Shown one piece after another: positions 22,791-31,793 of a DNA stretch of 38,943 nt. The DNA is taken from contig CALXYD010000011.1 in assembly GCA_944392865.1 (NCBI GenBank), positions 1 to 38,943 of the forward strand, given 5' to 3'. Numbering within the stretch: the stretch's first letter is position 1; the number at the start of each line of letters is the position of its first letter. This DNA is from an uncultured Alphaproteobacteria bacterium. GTDB taxonomy: Bacteria; Pseudomonadota; Alphaproteobacteria; RF32; CAG-239. The notes beneath the pieces were generated by a model. The model ran no database searches. It had not been told where the DNA came from and saw nothing but the letters and a program-made list of their open reading frames with translations. Both the position numbers and the translations under genes were made by a program.

Positions 22791-23705
22791 CTATCCGGCC
22801 AGCAGGCTCTCGGCAAATTCATCGGCCTTGAATACATCCATATCTTCCGCCTGTTCGCCCACACCGATAAAATAGACCGGCAAACCGGTTTCCGCCGCTA
22901 TCGCCACCAAAATTCCCCCTTTGGAGGAACCGTCCAGCTTGGTTACGATAATTCCGTCAACGCCGGCAAGTTCCTTAAATGTCTTTACCTGGTCAAGGCC
23001 GTTTTGTCCGGTTGTCGCATCAATGGTTATCAACGTTTTATGCGGTGCGTCCGGCATTATTTTTTTTACAACGCGGATAATTTTTTGCAACTCGTCCATC
23101 AGGCCTTTTTTATTCTGCAATCTGCCGGCCGTGTCAATAAAAACAATATCATCGCCGTTTTTCTGCGCCGCCGACAAACCGTCATAGCAAAGTCCGGCGC
23201 TATCACACCCCGGCGTGCCGGAATATACTTTTATACCACAACGCTCGCCCCATACTTTCAACTGTTCCACGGCAGCGGCGCGAAACGTATCGCCGGCGAT
23301 AAATGAAATTTTACAGCCCGCCGCGGCAAACTTTTTGCCCAATTTGCCGATGGTGGTGGTTTTCCCGGCGCCGTTAACGCCAACCATCAGGACGACAAAC
23401 GGCTTATGCGCCTTATCAATAACAAATTCCTGTTCCGATTTTTTTAATATTGAGCCAATGTCTTTGCCCAATTCTTTTTTTATCTCCGCAATATCACACC
23501 CTTTTTCAAAGCGGCGGGCGGCAAATTTGCCGATTATCTCCGAAGAAGCCTTCACGCCGACATCCGCCGTGTATAACAATTCTTCCAAATCGGCCAAAAC
23601 ATCCTCGGAAAGGCTCTCTTTGGTAAAAATGTCGCTAATGCCGCGGCTTAGATTCTGAGATGTCTTTTTCAGCCCCAAACCTAATTTTTGAAAAAAACTG
23701 CTCAT
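22791..23705 (-). CDS. ftsY: Signal recognition particle receptor FtsY
   Basis: SRP-type GTPase that receives ribosome-SRP complexes at the membrane. The 304-residue protein has the short N-terminus usual in Alphaproteobacteria rather than the long acidic A domain of E. coli. The N domain spans about 1-95; the G domain has GVNGAGKTT at 109-117, DTFRAAAVEQL, DTAGRLQ and TKLDGSSKGG. Its ATG overlaps the stop of the mtaB-like gene as ATGA. This mtaB-ftsY adjacency is common in Alphaproteobacteria. Confidence 0.97.
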   Translation of the reverse strand: MSSFFQKLGLGLKKTSQNLSRGISDIFTKESLSEDVLADLEELLYTADVGVKASSEIIGKFAARRFEKGCDIAEIKKELGKDIGSILKKSEQEFVIDKAHKPFVVLMVGVNGAGKTTTIGKLGKKFAAAGCKISFIAGDTFRAAAVEQLKVWGERCGIKVYSGTPGCDSAGLCYDGLSAAQKNGDDIVFIDTAGRLQNKKGLMDELQKIIRVVKKIMPDAPHKTLITIDATTGQNGLDQVKTFKELAGVDGIIVTKLDGSSKGGILVAIAAETGLPVYFIGVGEQAEDMDVFKADEFAESLLAG

Positions 23706-24736
23706 TTATCCTCCTTTTGTAACCGGCGCAATCTTTCCGCCCGTTCCCGCCTTATATATACCGGCACTTGCGGCATTTTCGCGGCCGGTGTCCCGGGACG
23801 TTCCGAATACGGAAAAACGTGCAACTTGCCAAGGCCGGCCTCTTCTACCAGTTTAAGCGTGTTGGCGAAGTTTTCCTCCGTTTCGGTCGGAAAACCGCAA
23901 ATAAAATCAGCGCCGAAAGTGCTTTCCGGCCGCACTTCCCGAAGTTTGCGACACAAAGCAATAACATCTTCCCGGCTATGGCGGCGCCCCATCCTCTTTA
24001 ATATTAAATTATCTCCCGATTGCACGGAAAAATGAAAATGCGGATGAATATTCGGATAATCGCGCACCAGGTTGATGAAATCTTCATCAATGGCAGCCGG
24101 ATCCAGCGAACCAAACTGCAATGACGGCAAATCCGGAAACTCTTGCAATATACAGGCGACCAACCCGCTGAAACTCGGTTCATACGAACAGGCATCCACC
24201 CCGGTTAAACATATTTCCTTAAATCCCTGTTGCAACAACACGCGTATTTGCGCCAGTATTTTTTCTTTTTCCACCGAACGGTTGGCGCCGCGGGCGTAAG
24301 GCACAATACAATAAGTGCAACGGTGGTTGCAACCCTGCTGGATTTCCACAAAAGCCCGCTCGCGCCCTTCAAAACCGGTTATCATATACGCATCATAACC
24401 CGAAAAGGAAAAAATATCCCCGACAACCGTTTTTTTATCCGAAACCAGATATTTTTCAATTTCGGTCTTTTCACGGTTGCCTAAAACCAAATCTACCTCC
24501 GGCATGGCGTCAAAACGTGCGGCGCTTACCTGGGCGGCGCAACCGGTAACAACAATTTTTGCCGCCGGATTTTCTTTCCGCAGCCGGCGAACCGTCTGGC
24601 GGCACTGGCGCTCGGCTTCTGCCGTGACGGCGCAGGTATTCACAACCACCAGATTATCATAATCTTTCAGTTTTTCTTTAAAAATCTCACTTTCATAGCT
24701 GTTTATCCGGCAGCCGAAAGTTACAACTTTTGCCAT
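23702..24736 (-). CDS. mtaB: MtaB-like tRNA methylthiotransferase, short C-terminus
   Basis: Radical-SAM enzyme of the MiaB/RimO/MtaB family; the MtaB branch converts t6A37 to ms2t6A in tRNA. The N-terminal UPF0004 domain has three cluster cysteines (Cys9 in FGCRINSYES, Cys35 in VNTCAVT, Cys66 in VTGCAAQ), and the radical-SAM CxxxCxxC is Cys136, 140 and 143 in GCNHRCTYC. The opening VVTFGCRINSYES and the place before ftsY favour MtaB over MiaB or RimO. At 344 residues it lacks the usual C-terminal TRAM-type part, ending at RRERAERLRRLQKEDK. The stop overlaps the ftsY start, so the end is not obviously a frameshift. GGAG precedes the ATG. Confidence 0.88.
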   Translation of the reverse strand: MAKVVTFGCRINSYESEIFKEKLKDYDNLVVVNTCAVTAEAERQCRQTVRRLRKENPAAKIVVTGCAAQVSAARFDAMPEVDLVLGNREKTEIEKYLVSDKKTVVGDIFSFSGYDAYMITGFEGRERAFVEIQQGCNHRCTYCIVPYARGANRSVEKEKILAQIRVLLQQGFKEICLTGVDACSYEPSFSGLVACILQEFPDLPSLQFGSLDPAAIDEDFINLVRDYPNIHPHFHFSVQSGDNLILKRMGRRHSREDVIALCRKLREVRPESTFGADFICGFPTETEENFANTLKLVEEAGLGKLHVFPYSERPGTPAAKMPQVPVYIRRERAERLRRLQKEDK

Positions 24737-24801
24737 TTTTTATTATCTCCGTTTTTATCTTGGCGGATGATAGCAGGCAAATTGAATTTGTGCAAGCTGA
24801 T

Positions 24802-25731
24802 TTAATAAGATATTTGATATTTTGCCGCGGCTTTTCCGGCGTAACCTTGCCATAAGGGTTGCAAATACGAATGTTTAAACCATGGCGTCCAGGGCTTATG
24901 TCCGGCAAAGTGCAAAATAACGGCATTGTCATACACTTCACGCGGCGTTTGCGGCACGGGTTCCTGATAAAACGTGCTTAAAAATGCGGCGTCCTTTTCT
25001 TCAAAAAACGTGCTGTTGCAGTTGTAGCGATAGGACAAAGGCCTTACTTTTCCGGCAAAGACGGCATTTAAGACGTCCTGATCGCCAAAAATTTCGTTAT
25101 GTGTATTAAAATAAATAACAGCGCGGCGCATTATGTCGTCCTTGCGAATCTTATTCAAATTCAACAACATTACGCCACTGTTAAAATAAAACTCAGGATT
25201 AGCCAAATTTAACCCAGCAACGTGTTCAGGGAACTGATACATCAGACCATCCTTTACCGCCGCGGCGTAAGAATCACGCAAGCCGATAGTGTATACGCCG
25301 GTCAAGTCGCCCTGTACCAATGTGTCCGCGTCAAGATACAAGACTTTATCCACATCGGAAAGGTAATCGGCAATAAAAAGCTTTTGCAAGGCTGTGCCGA
25401 ATGAAGAGAATCGCCCGAGATGGCGCATATCCAGATTTAACTTCTTCGCCGGATACATGGTTACGGTTATTTTATCGCCGGCAATTTTTTGCACCGTTTC
25501 TTCATCTTTTGCGGTAAAATTCTCGGCAATTACATGAATATGATAGCGGCTGTTTTTATTTTTATGCATTACTGCCGACTCCATGGATACCATCATATAC
25601 GGCAGATAATTTGAATTTGCCATATAAACGATGTTTACTTCCGGCGTGCGCCATAATACCAAAACGAGGACAACGCCGCTTATTACCGCGGCCAGAAGAA
25701 ACGCCCCTAGGAATTTAAGTTTTTTTACCAT
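24802..25731 (-). CDS. Membrane-anchored GT8-family glycosyltransferase (first paralogue)
   Basis: A 309-residue protein of the glycosyltransferase 8 family (retaining, nucleotide-sugar dependent, LPS-type galactosyl/glucosyltransferases). Residues 7-27 form one hydrophobic anchor after a basic MVKKLK. The catalytic domain has the DxD metal site as LYLDADT (134-137), FYFNSGVMLLNL, FGDQDVLN and LHFAGHKPW near the end. Its ATG directly follows the TAA of the upstream paralogue (25732-25734), whose tail supplies a GGGGAG ribosome-binding site. The basic N-terminus predicts that the catalytic part faces the periplasm, which is unusual for an enzyme using nucleotide sugars. Acceptor unknown; capsule or LPS decoration is a guess. 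Confidence 0.88.
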   Translation of the reverse strand: MVKKLKFLGAFLLAAVISGVVLVLVLWRTPEVNIVYMANSNYLPYMMVSMESAVMHKNKNSRYHIHVIAENFTAKDEETVQKIAGDKITVTMYPAKKLNLDMRHLGRFSSFGTALQKLFIADYLSDVDKVLYLDADTLVQGDLTGVYTIGLRDSYAAAVKDGLMYQFPEHVAGLNLANPEFYFNSGVMLLNLNKIRKDDIMRRAVIYFNTHNEIFGDQDVLNAVFAGKVRPLSYRYNCNSTFFEEKDAAFLSTFYQEPVPQTPREVYDNAVILHFAGHKPWTPWFKHSYLQPLWQGYAGKAAAKYQISY

Positions 25732-26754
25732 TTATCTCCCCAACAGTTCGTTATAATAGCGAAACCACAATTCTTTAAGAAAATCCGGCTGATACTTTTC
25801 CTGCCACGGCTTGTCGCCGGCATAGTGGATAATGGTTGCATTTTCATAGATATAAAAAGTATCGTCCGGCAACTCTTCGCCAAAATATCCGCTTAAGAAA
25901 TCCAAATCGTCCGCTTCAAAAAATGTGCTGATGCAATTATAGCGGTAAGACATCAGTTTTAATTTATTGCCCATAACGATATTCAGAACATCCTGGTCGC
26001 CGTAAAAATCTTCATGCGTTTTGACATATTCCACCAATTTTGCCGACAAGCTGTCCCGGCGCTGAAGTTGCAGATTTTGCAGCATAACGCCGCTGTTAAA
26101 GTAGAAACCGCGTTTATCCATTCCGATTTCAGCCATTTCTTTCGGGAAACGATAATATATCCCGTCTTTGGCCACCGCCGCGTAAACTTCGCTTATATCC
26201 GTTTCATATAAAGGGCGCAAATCTTTCAACACTAATGTGTCGCCGTCCATATAGATAACTTTGTCCAGATTTTTTAAGATTTCCGACAGATAAATTTTGT
26301 GCATTCCTACTTTATACTGCAAGAACCTTTGCATATTTTCATAAGGAAGATCCGGCTCCTGCTGCGGAATAATTTTTATATTAACCGTTGCGGGAGCAAT
26401 TTTTTTCAAACTCAGTAAAAACGCTTCATCCTGCGGCGTAATATTTTCGGCAATGATATAAAAGTTATAAGTGCTGTTTGCACATTTGTTTTTAATGGCG
26501 GAGAGCATTGACACCGCCGTCGGCGTGGCATAGCGGGAATCGGTTATCAAAGTTATGTTTACCTCGCCCGGCTCCGGCGAACACTGATTAGGCTGGATAC
26601 GAATTTTTGCCGGACGTTGCTTTTCCGGTGTTCGGGCGGTAATTGTATTTTCGGCGGCAGCGAGGTCTTTTTTTTCACTCCACAACAAATATCCGACACT
26701 GGCAATTGCTACGGTCAGCAACAATACGGTTATGGCAAAAATTCTCTTAGACAT
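25732..26754 (-). CDS. Membrane-anchored GT8-family glycosyltransferase (second paralogue)
   Basis: A 340-residue paralogue of the downstream gene. The N-terminal anchor spans about 5-25 (IFAITVLLLTVAIASVGYLL), followed by a Glu/Lys/Pro-rich linker to about residue 62. The GT8 domain shows YMDGDT at 168-173 (DxD), FYFNSGVMLQNL, YGDQDVLN and IHYAGDKPW. Both paralogues share the pattern SYRYNC-STFFE before the final histidine motif, which suggests a local duplication. GGGGG precedes the ATG. It is the first gene of the pair and reads away from pgpA, with a 132-base gap that should hold both promoters. Confidence 0.88.
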   Translation of the reverse strand: MSKRIFAITVLLLTVAIASVGYLLWSEKKDLAAAENTITARTPEKQRPAKIRIQPNQCSPEPGEVNITLITDSRYATPTAVSMLSAIKNKCANSTYNFYIIAENITPQDEAFLLSLKKIAPATVNIKIIPQQEPDLPYENMQRFLQYKVGMHKIYLSEILKNLDKVIYMDGDTLVLKDLRPLYETDISEVYAAVAKDGIYYRFPKEMAEIGMDKRGFYFNSGVMLQNLQLQRRDSLSAKLVEYVKTHEDFYGDQDVLNIVMGNKLKLMSYRYNCISTFFEADDLDFLSGYFGEELPDDTFYIYENATIIHYAGDKPWQEKYQPDFLKELWFRYYNELLGR

Positions 26755-26886
26755 ACAGCCCCCTTTCTGACAATGTTGTTTTATAACATAAAATTTGTTA
26801 ATTATTCGTGGATAAAATCTTTTCGGGTTGTAAATCTTTTTTCGCCTTTTATATTTAGAGTGTTATTTTTGAGAAGAGTTCAGGCT

Positions 26887-27381
26887 ATGAATATTAAAGC
26901 AGCTAATTTTATTGCGACTTATTGCGGTTTGGGTTTATCCAAATTTGCTCCGGGAACCGTCGGCTCGCTCGGGACGCTTCCTTTGGCATACGCTTTGGTT
27001 TATTTCGGCGGTTTTTACGCCTTGGCCGCCGCGGCGGTGTTATTGTTTTTTATCGGCGCCAAAGCAACTGACGCCGTCATTAAGGAAAGCGGCGATTCCG
27101 ACCCGTCCAAAGTAGTTATTGATGAAACGGTCGGACAGCTTTTGAGCTTTTCTTTTGTTGCCTATATCGCGCCGGAATATCTGCTTGATGAAGATTGCCT
27201 GCTTTATTATAGCGCCGGATTTGTTTTTTTCCGCTTTTTTGATATTTTGAAAATGGGACCGGTCAAATATGCGGATACACAAATAAAAAACGCATACGGC
27301 GTTATGCTTGACGATGTATTTGCCGGAATTTTTGCGGCCGTTTTGTTGTTAGGCATTTTGTGCTATATGGTTAATATTTAG
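26887..27381 (+). CDS. pgpA: Phosphatidylglycerophosphatase A
   Basis: Removes the terminal phosphate of phosphatidylglycerophosphate to give phosphatidylglycerol. The longer open frame from 26617 overlaps the divergent glycosyltransferase, so the ATG at 26887 is chosen; an AGAAGAG stretch stands upstream. The 164 residues carry the family landmarks KFAPGTVGSLG near 19-29, VVIDETVGQ around 76-84, FRFFDILKMGP and MLDDVFAGI near the C-terminus, and about three to four hydrophobic segments. Confidence 0.95.
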   Translation: MNIKAANFIATYCGLGLSKFAPGTVGSLGTLPLAYALVYFGGFYALAAAAVLLFFIGAKATDAVIKESGDSDPSKVVIDETVGQLLSFSFVAYIAPEYLLDEDCLLYYSAGFVFFRFFDILKMGPVKYADTQIKNAYGVMLDDVFAGIFAAVLLLGILCYMVNI

Positions 27382-27446
27382 TTTTGAGGTTTGAAAGAGG
27401 CGAGTTAGGCAGTTTTCGCTGTGGTTAATGTATTTAGCTACTTAGT

Positions 27447-27644
27447 TTATCTGTCTTTTTTATGGCAAAAGACGTTTTTTTCCTCAAAATCAAACAAACC
27501 CTGCCGCACGAGGCGTTTTGCTGCTTTGGCGTGCGGATATTTGCTTAAATTATATAGTAAATCCAAAAATAAACGGTTGGTGTATTTGGCTTCCGCCAAT
27601 ATTTTCAGCTTATCGGCCGTTTGCCTGTCAATTTTTTTAATCAT
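27447..27644 (-). CDS. Small basic protein of unknown function
   Basis: A 65-residue basic, helical protein (MIKKIDRQTADKLKILAEAK at the start) that I do not recognise. The ATG at 27644 is supported by AAAGGAAA about 7 bases upstream, better than the upstream ATG of the open frame at 27677. It follows the ABC-F gene on the same strand after 84 bases and converges on pgpA. No membrane segment or metal motif is visible apart from one Cys near the end. It could be a small nucleic-acid-binding or antitoxin-like protein; there is no direct evidence. Confidence 0.5.
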   Translation of the reverse strand: MIKKIDRQTADKLKILAEAKYTNRLFLDLLYNLSKYPHAKAAKRLVRQGLFDFEEKNVFCHKKDR

Positions 27645-27728
27645 AATCGTTTCCTTTCTTACAATAAAGAGCGGCAACTGCTTAACTCTTAATTTGAAGG
27701 AAGTAATTTGACTAACTCATTGATATAT

Positions 27729-29558
27729 TTAAAGCAAACTTTTTATTTCATCAATTTCCAGCCATTTATTTTCTTTTTCATCTTTTTCCTTTTTCAGGTT
27801 TTCCAATTTACGGCTTAACTGATAGAACTTGTTTTCATCTTGCAAAAACAGTTCCGTATCGGATAATTCCCGTTCAATTTCGGCAATATCTTTTTCCAGT
27901 TGTTCAATTTCTCCGGGCAACACTTCGTATAAGCGCTGGTCTTTATAGCTCAGTTTTGTTTTTGAGGCAGATTTTGCTTCTTTATTATTTGAAATTACGG
28001 CAATATTTTTTGTGTTTTCCGATATTTTCGGACGCGATTGATTGTTTTTCAGGGCAGGCGCAATGTATTTGGCATACAATTCTTCATAATTGCCGACGTG
28101 TTCAATAACCGTGCCGTCGCCTTTCATATACAACATTGAAGTTGTTATTTTGTTCAAGAAATCACGATCGTGGCTTACCAACAAAATCGTTCCCTGATAT
28201 TCATCCAGAACTTCCTGCAATAAATCCAGCGTATCCATATCCAAATCATTCGTCGGCTCATCCAATACCAAAAAGTTAGATTCCCGCGCCAGGGACAAGG
28301 CCAGCATCAGACGGTTTTTCTCTCCTCCCGATAAGCAGGATACGGGACTGCGCGCCTGATCCGGCGTAAATAAAAAGTCTTTCAGATAAGCAATAACGTG
28401 GCGGTAATGCCCGCGAACATAAATATGGTCGCCTTCGCCGCATAGCGTGCGCCACAATGTCTTTTCCGGATCCAGGCGGGTGCGGTTCTGATCAAAATAC
28501 GCCATTTCCAGATTTTTTCCCAACCGGACAAAGCCGCTATCCGGCGTAAGATGCTGCGTCAATAATTTCAACAACGTGGTTTTTCCGGCGCCGTTGGGGC
28601 CGACAATCCCTATCCGATTGCCTTTTAAGACGCGAAGAGAGAAATCTTTTACGATATCTCTTTGGGCAAAACTCTTGCTGATATGTTTTGCCTCCAATAC
28701 AAGTTTGGAGCGAATCGAGGCTTCTTTTATTTCCAAATCTACCGAGCCTAACCGCTTAATTTGTTCCCGGCGATCCTGCCGCAACTGTTTCAATCGGCGG
28801 AGGCGTCCCTGGTTGCGCCGGCGGCGGGCGGTTACGCCTTTATGCAGCCATTCCGTTTCTTCTTCAATTTTCTTATCCAAATTCTTTTCGGCTATAATTT
28901 CCTGATTGATTATCGTTTCCTGCCAAGTTTCAAACGCGGAGAAACCCTGATTGTTGCTATGGATGACACCCCTATCCAACCAGAATGTTTTATTGGAAAT
29001 GTGGGCAAGAAATGCGCGGTCATGGCTGATGACGACAACAGCGCCGGAAAATTCTCCGACAATTTTCTCCAACTGTTCAATCGTTGTAATATCCAGATGA
29101 TTGGTCGGCTCGTCCAAAAGCAAAATATCCGGTTCACTTATCAAAGCACGCGCCAACGCCGCCTTTTTCAGTTCGCCGCCGGATGCCGTCTGCGGGGCAA
29201 GCTCTTTATTTATACCAAGCATTTCAGCCAAGATGTCTGCCTTATATCCGCCGGATACCCTTTCTTCCGGAGCCAGCCCGGAAAGTACCACTTCCTGCAA
29301 AGTTTTATATGTTGAAAAGTCTTCTTCCTGCGCCATATACGCAACATTTAATCCGGGTTGGATAAAAATTTCTCCGCTATCCGGCTCTATTTTGCCGGAA
29401 ATAATTTTTAACAGCGTTGATTTACCGCTACCGTTGCACCCGACCAGACAAATCTTATCGCCGCGGCAGATATTCATATTTACATCGGTAAACAACGGCC
29501 GGACGCCAAAAGTCAGGCTGACGTTTTTTAGTGTATATACAGGTGCTTCGCTTGCCAT
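27729..29558 (-). CDS. uup: ABC-F ATPase, Uup type
   Basis: Soluble protein with two ABC ATPase domains and no membrane part; ABC-F proteins act on the ribosome, and Uup is linked to replication fork and ribosome assembly phenotypes in E. coli. The 609 residues start at the ATG at 29558; the open frame upstream begins with TTG and lacks support, and this ATG also has no clear ribosome-binding site. Walker A sites are GCNGSGKST near 41 and GPNGAGKTT near 325; signatures are ASGGELKKAALARAL and LSGGEKNRLMLAL; Walker B LLLDEPTNHLD and LVLDEPTNDLD. The linker has the Uup-type WLHKGVTARRRRNQGR. The C-terminal coiled coil (about 535-605) completes the Uup pattern. Confidence 0.9.
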   Translation of the reverse strand: MASEAPVYTLKNVSLTFGVRPLFTDVNMNICRGDKICLVGCNGSGKSTLLKIISGKIEPDSGEIFIQPGLNVAYMAQEEDFSTYKTLQEVVLSGLAPEERVSGGYKADILAEMLGINKELAPQTASGGELKKAALARALISEPDILLLDEPTNHLDITTIEQLEKIVGEFSGAVVVISHDRAFLAHISNKTFWLDRGVIHSNNQGFSAFETWQETIINQEIIAEKNLDKKIEEETEWLHKGVTARRRRNQGRLRRLKQLRQDRREQIKRLGSVDLEIKEASIRSKLVLEAKHISKSFAQRDIVKDFSLRVLKGNRIGIVGPNGAGKTTLLKLLTQHLTPDSGFVRLGKNLEMAYFDQNRTRLDPEKTLWRTLCGEGDHIYVRGHYRHVIAYLKDFLFTPDQARSPVSCLSGGEKNRLMLALSLARESNFLVLDEPTNDLDMDTLDLLQEVLDEYQGTILLVSHDRDFLNKITTSMLYMKGDGTVIEHVGNYEELYAKYIAPALKNNQSRPKISENTKNIAVISNNKEAKSASKTKLSYKDQRLYEVLPGEIEQLEKDIAEIERELSDTELFLQDENKFYQLSRKLENLKKEKDEKENKWLEIDEIKSLL

Positions 29559-29679
29559 TTTTGTTAGGATATCTTTTGTTTTTGAATTTACAACTTGTCT
29601 TTTATATTTTATTTTGCGGGAAAGCAATAGTTTTTTGTATTGTTTTTTTCGGAGTTATTTTTAAGTAAAGGCTTTTCTT

Positions 29680-30780
29680 ATGAGAAAACTTTGGATTGTT
29701 TGGTGCGGGCTATTGATTAGTGCGGCAACTGGGGTTTATGCGCAATCTTCCGCGATTGATGACAGTAGCCGGATTGATATCAGCGATAATGAAACAGGCA
29801 AGCTTGTCCGGGTCAGCAAAATCACTTCAACCGACGGCGGAGCGCCGTCTTTGCCGCAAAACAGCGATGAAAAGGAAAGTAAACTTTCTCCCGAGGAATT
29901 ATGCCGAAAAGCCGATGCCGGCGATATTAACGCCCAGTTAGATGCCGGATATATGTATCTTTACGGCGTGGATGGCGAAAAAGTAGATTATGGCAAAGCT
30001 TTGCATTATTATACGCTGGCGGCGCAACAGAAAAATGCGGCGGCGCTTAATAACCTCGGTAGCCTTTACTTTAACGGTCTCGGCACACCGGTCAATTACA
30101 AAAAGGCCATTCAATATTTTGATGAAGCGACGCAGCTCGGCAGTAATGATGCCGCCGTTAATCTGGCGATTATTTATATGGGTTCCAACCCGGAAACGAA
30201 GACGCAAGATGATTTTCAGAAAATTTATGACCTGCTGAAACAGGCGGAAACGACAAACAAGACGGCAAAGTTTTTGGTCGGATATTCTTACTATCAGGGC
30301 TTTTTGGTTAAACAAGATTACAAAAAGGCCTTCTTGCTGATAAAAGCAGTTGCCGACGCACAATACGATGAAGCTCAATATGTCCTTGCTGATTTTTATA
30401 TTAACGGGTTTGGCGCACCAAAAAGTTATGCACGGGCGGTTGAATATCTGGAAAAAGCGGTAGCACAGGGGAATTCCGCGGCGATAATGAAGCTTGCCGG
30501 AATTTTGGAAGAAGGTGAAATTTATCCCAAAGATACCAAACGGGCATACGTTCTTTATAATACGGCGGCAACTTTAGGCGAAGACAGCGCTGTCGGCAAG
30601 CGGGACGAGATAGAAAAAAGCCTTAGCTTAAATGATTTGCTGGCCGCTCAGCAGGAGGCTGAAAAATATGTTTCCACACCGTCGGACTTAACGGCTTTTA
30701 TTCGCAAGACTTTCGGAAACAGCTTAAAAATTTACGTTGATATAAATATGGACGCTGATTTTGATATTATAGCGGATTAA
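29680..30780 (+). CDS. Secreted Sel1-like repeat protein
   Basis: A 366-residue protein with a signal peptide (MRKLWIVWCGLLISAATGVY, cut after AQ near 22) and a polar linker to about residue 70. From there Sel1-type TPR repeats run to about 300, seen as recurring A-x-LG-x-YYxG and KAxxYxxxAA patterns (GDINAQLDAGYMYLYGV, KNAAALNNLGSLYFNGLG, YDEAQYVLADFYINGFG, GNSAAIMKLAGILEEGE). Such repeats mediate protein-protein contact and are common in host-associated bacteria. The C-terminal ~60 residues differ and end with an acidic strand. AAAGGC precedes the ATG. It lies 60 bases before the membrane protein at 30841 and may be cotranscribed. Confidence 0.85.
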   Translation: MRKLWIVWCGLLISAATGVYAQSSAIDDSSRIDISDNETGKLVRVSKITSTDGGAPSLPQNSDEKESKLSPEELCRKADAGDINAQLDAGYMYLYGVDGEKVDYGKALHYYTLAAQQKNAAALNNLGSLYFNGLGTPVNYKKAIQYFDEATQLGSNDAAVNLAIIYMGSNPETKTQDDFQKIYDLLKQAETTNKTAKFLVGYSYYQGFLVKQDYKKAFLLIKAVADAQYDEAQYVLADFYINGFGAPKSYARAVEYLEKAVAQGNSAAIMKLAGILEEGEIYPKDTKRAYVLYNTAATLGEDSAVGKRDEIEKSLSLNDLLAAQQEAEKYVSTPSDLTAFIRKTFGNSLKIYVDINMDADFDIIAD

Positions 30781-30840
30781 ATATAAAGACAAGGCCGAAG
30801 CACACAGCTGAAGCCACAACAACAAACGGAGAAAAGACTG

Positions 30841-31785
30841 GTGAGCATATCTTATATTTTGAACAAAATCGTTTCATGGTTGGGATTGTTTTTCTTTATT
30901 CTGGCCGCGTATATGATTTATCATCAGTTATCCCGCTACTCCATGGAAGAGCTTAAAACAGCGCTGTTTAATATTCCGCATAAGAATCTTATTTATGCGG
31001 CGGTCGCTTCCTTTACCGGATATATTGCGCTTTCAACATACGATTTTCTGGCGCTCAAATATATTAAGAAGAAATTGGCGGCGTGGAAGTGGATACTCAC
31101 CGGGTTTGTCGGTTTTGCCGTCAGCAACAATGCAGGCCACGCCATTGTTTCCGGCGGCGCGGTTCGTTACCGTTTTTATTCCAGATGGGGAATTTGCCCG
31201 GGCGATATTGTCAAAATGGTTACCTTTTCGGGTTTTACTTATCTGGTTTCCTGCTTTTTTCTTATTATTATCGGCTATATTTTAACACCGGAACACGCAT
31301 TCGGCGGGAATGAGTCCACGCAATTTTCTACATTTATTACCGTTTTGTTTTCCGTAGCGGGACTGGCAATTTATCTCTGGGGCAGCCTTTATTATAAAAA
31401 AGATTTGGTTATCAAGGGAATCGCTTTCAGGATGCCTAATATTAAGCTGGCGATTGAACAGGTTATTATCGGCAGTATTGATATTACGATGGCATCATTA
31501 GTCCTTTATTCCGTGCTGGTTTGTTTTGTGGAAATTGATTTCGTAACATTTTTAGGCGCATTCATTATAGCCCAAGTGCTTGGCGTTTATAGCCAGGTTC
31601 CCGGCGGATTGGGCGTTTTTGAACTGGTATTTGCCAATATTCTCCCCGGACAAGATAACCACGCCATCTTATTCGGTGCGCTGATAGCTTACCGGATTAT
31701 TTATTATCTGTTGCCACTTATTTTTTCCGGTATTGTTTTATCGCTTTATGAATTTTTACACAAAGACGAAGATATTGTCGGCTAA
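30841..31785 (+). CDS. LPG-synthase transmembrane-domain protein (YbhN/MprF N-terminal type)
   Basis: A 314-residue polytopic membrane protein of the family that forms the flippase half of MprF and the free-standing YbhN proteins. It has about eight hydrophobic segments. Family landmarks are NNAGHAIVSGGAVRYRFYSRWG around residue 94-115 and QVPGGLGVFELVF near 258-270. The C-terminal synthase domain of MprF is absent. The GTG start is supported by CGGAG about 10 bases upstream; no in-frame ATG gives a full first helix. In such proteins the substrate is a lipid or lipid-linked compound; which one is unknown here. It follows the Sel1 gene. Confidence 0.85.
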   Translation: MSISYILNKIVSWLGLFFFILAAYMIYHQLSRYSMEELKTALFNIPHKNLIYAAVASFTGYIALSTYDFLALKYIKKKLAAWKWILTGFVGFAVSNNAGHAIVSGGAVRYRFYSRWGICPGDIVKMVTFSGFTYLVSCFFLIIIGYILTPEHAFGGNESTQFSTFITVLFSVAGLAIYLWGSLYYKKDLVIKGIAFRMPNIKLAIEQVIIGSIDITMASLVLYSVLVCFVEIDFVTFLGAFIIAQVLGVYSQVPGGLGVFELVFANILPGQDNHAILFGALIAYRIIYYLLPLIFSGIVLSLYEFLHKDEDIVG

Positions 31786-31793
31786 ACAGCTCA

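Noticed and set aside
26617..26886. N-terminal extension of the pgpA frame
   Set aside because: It is antisense to the start of the glycosyltransferase gene; the PgpA family begins at the ATG at 26887.
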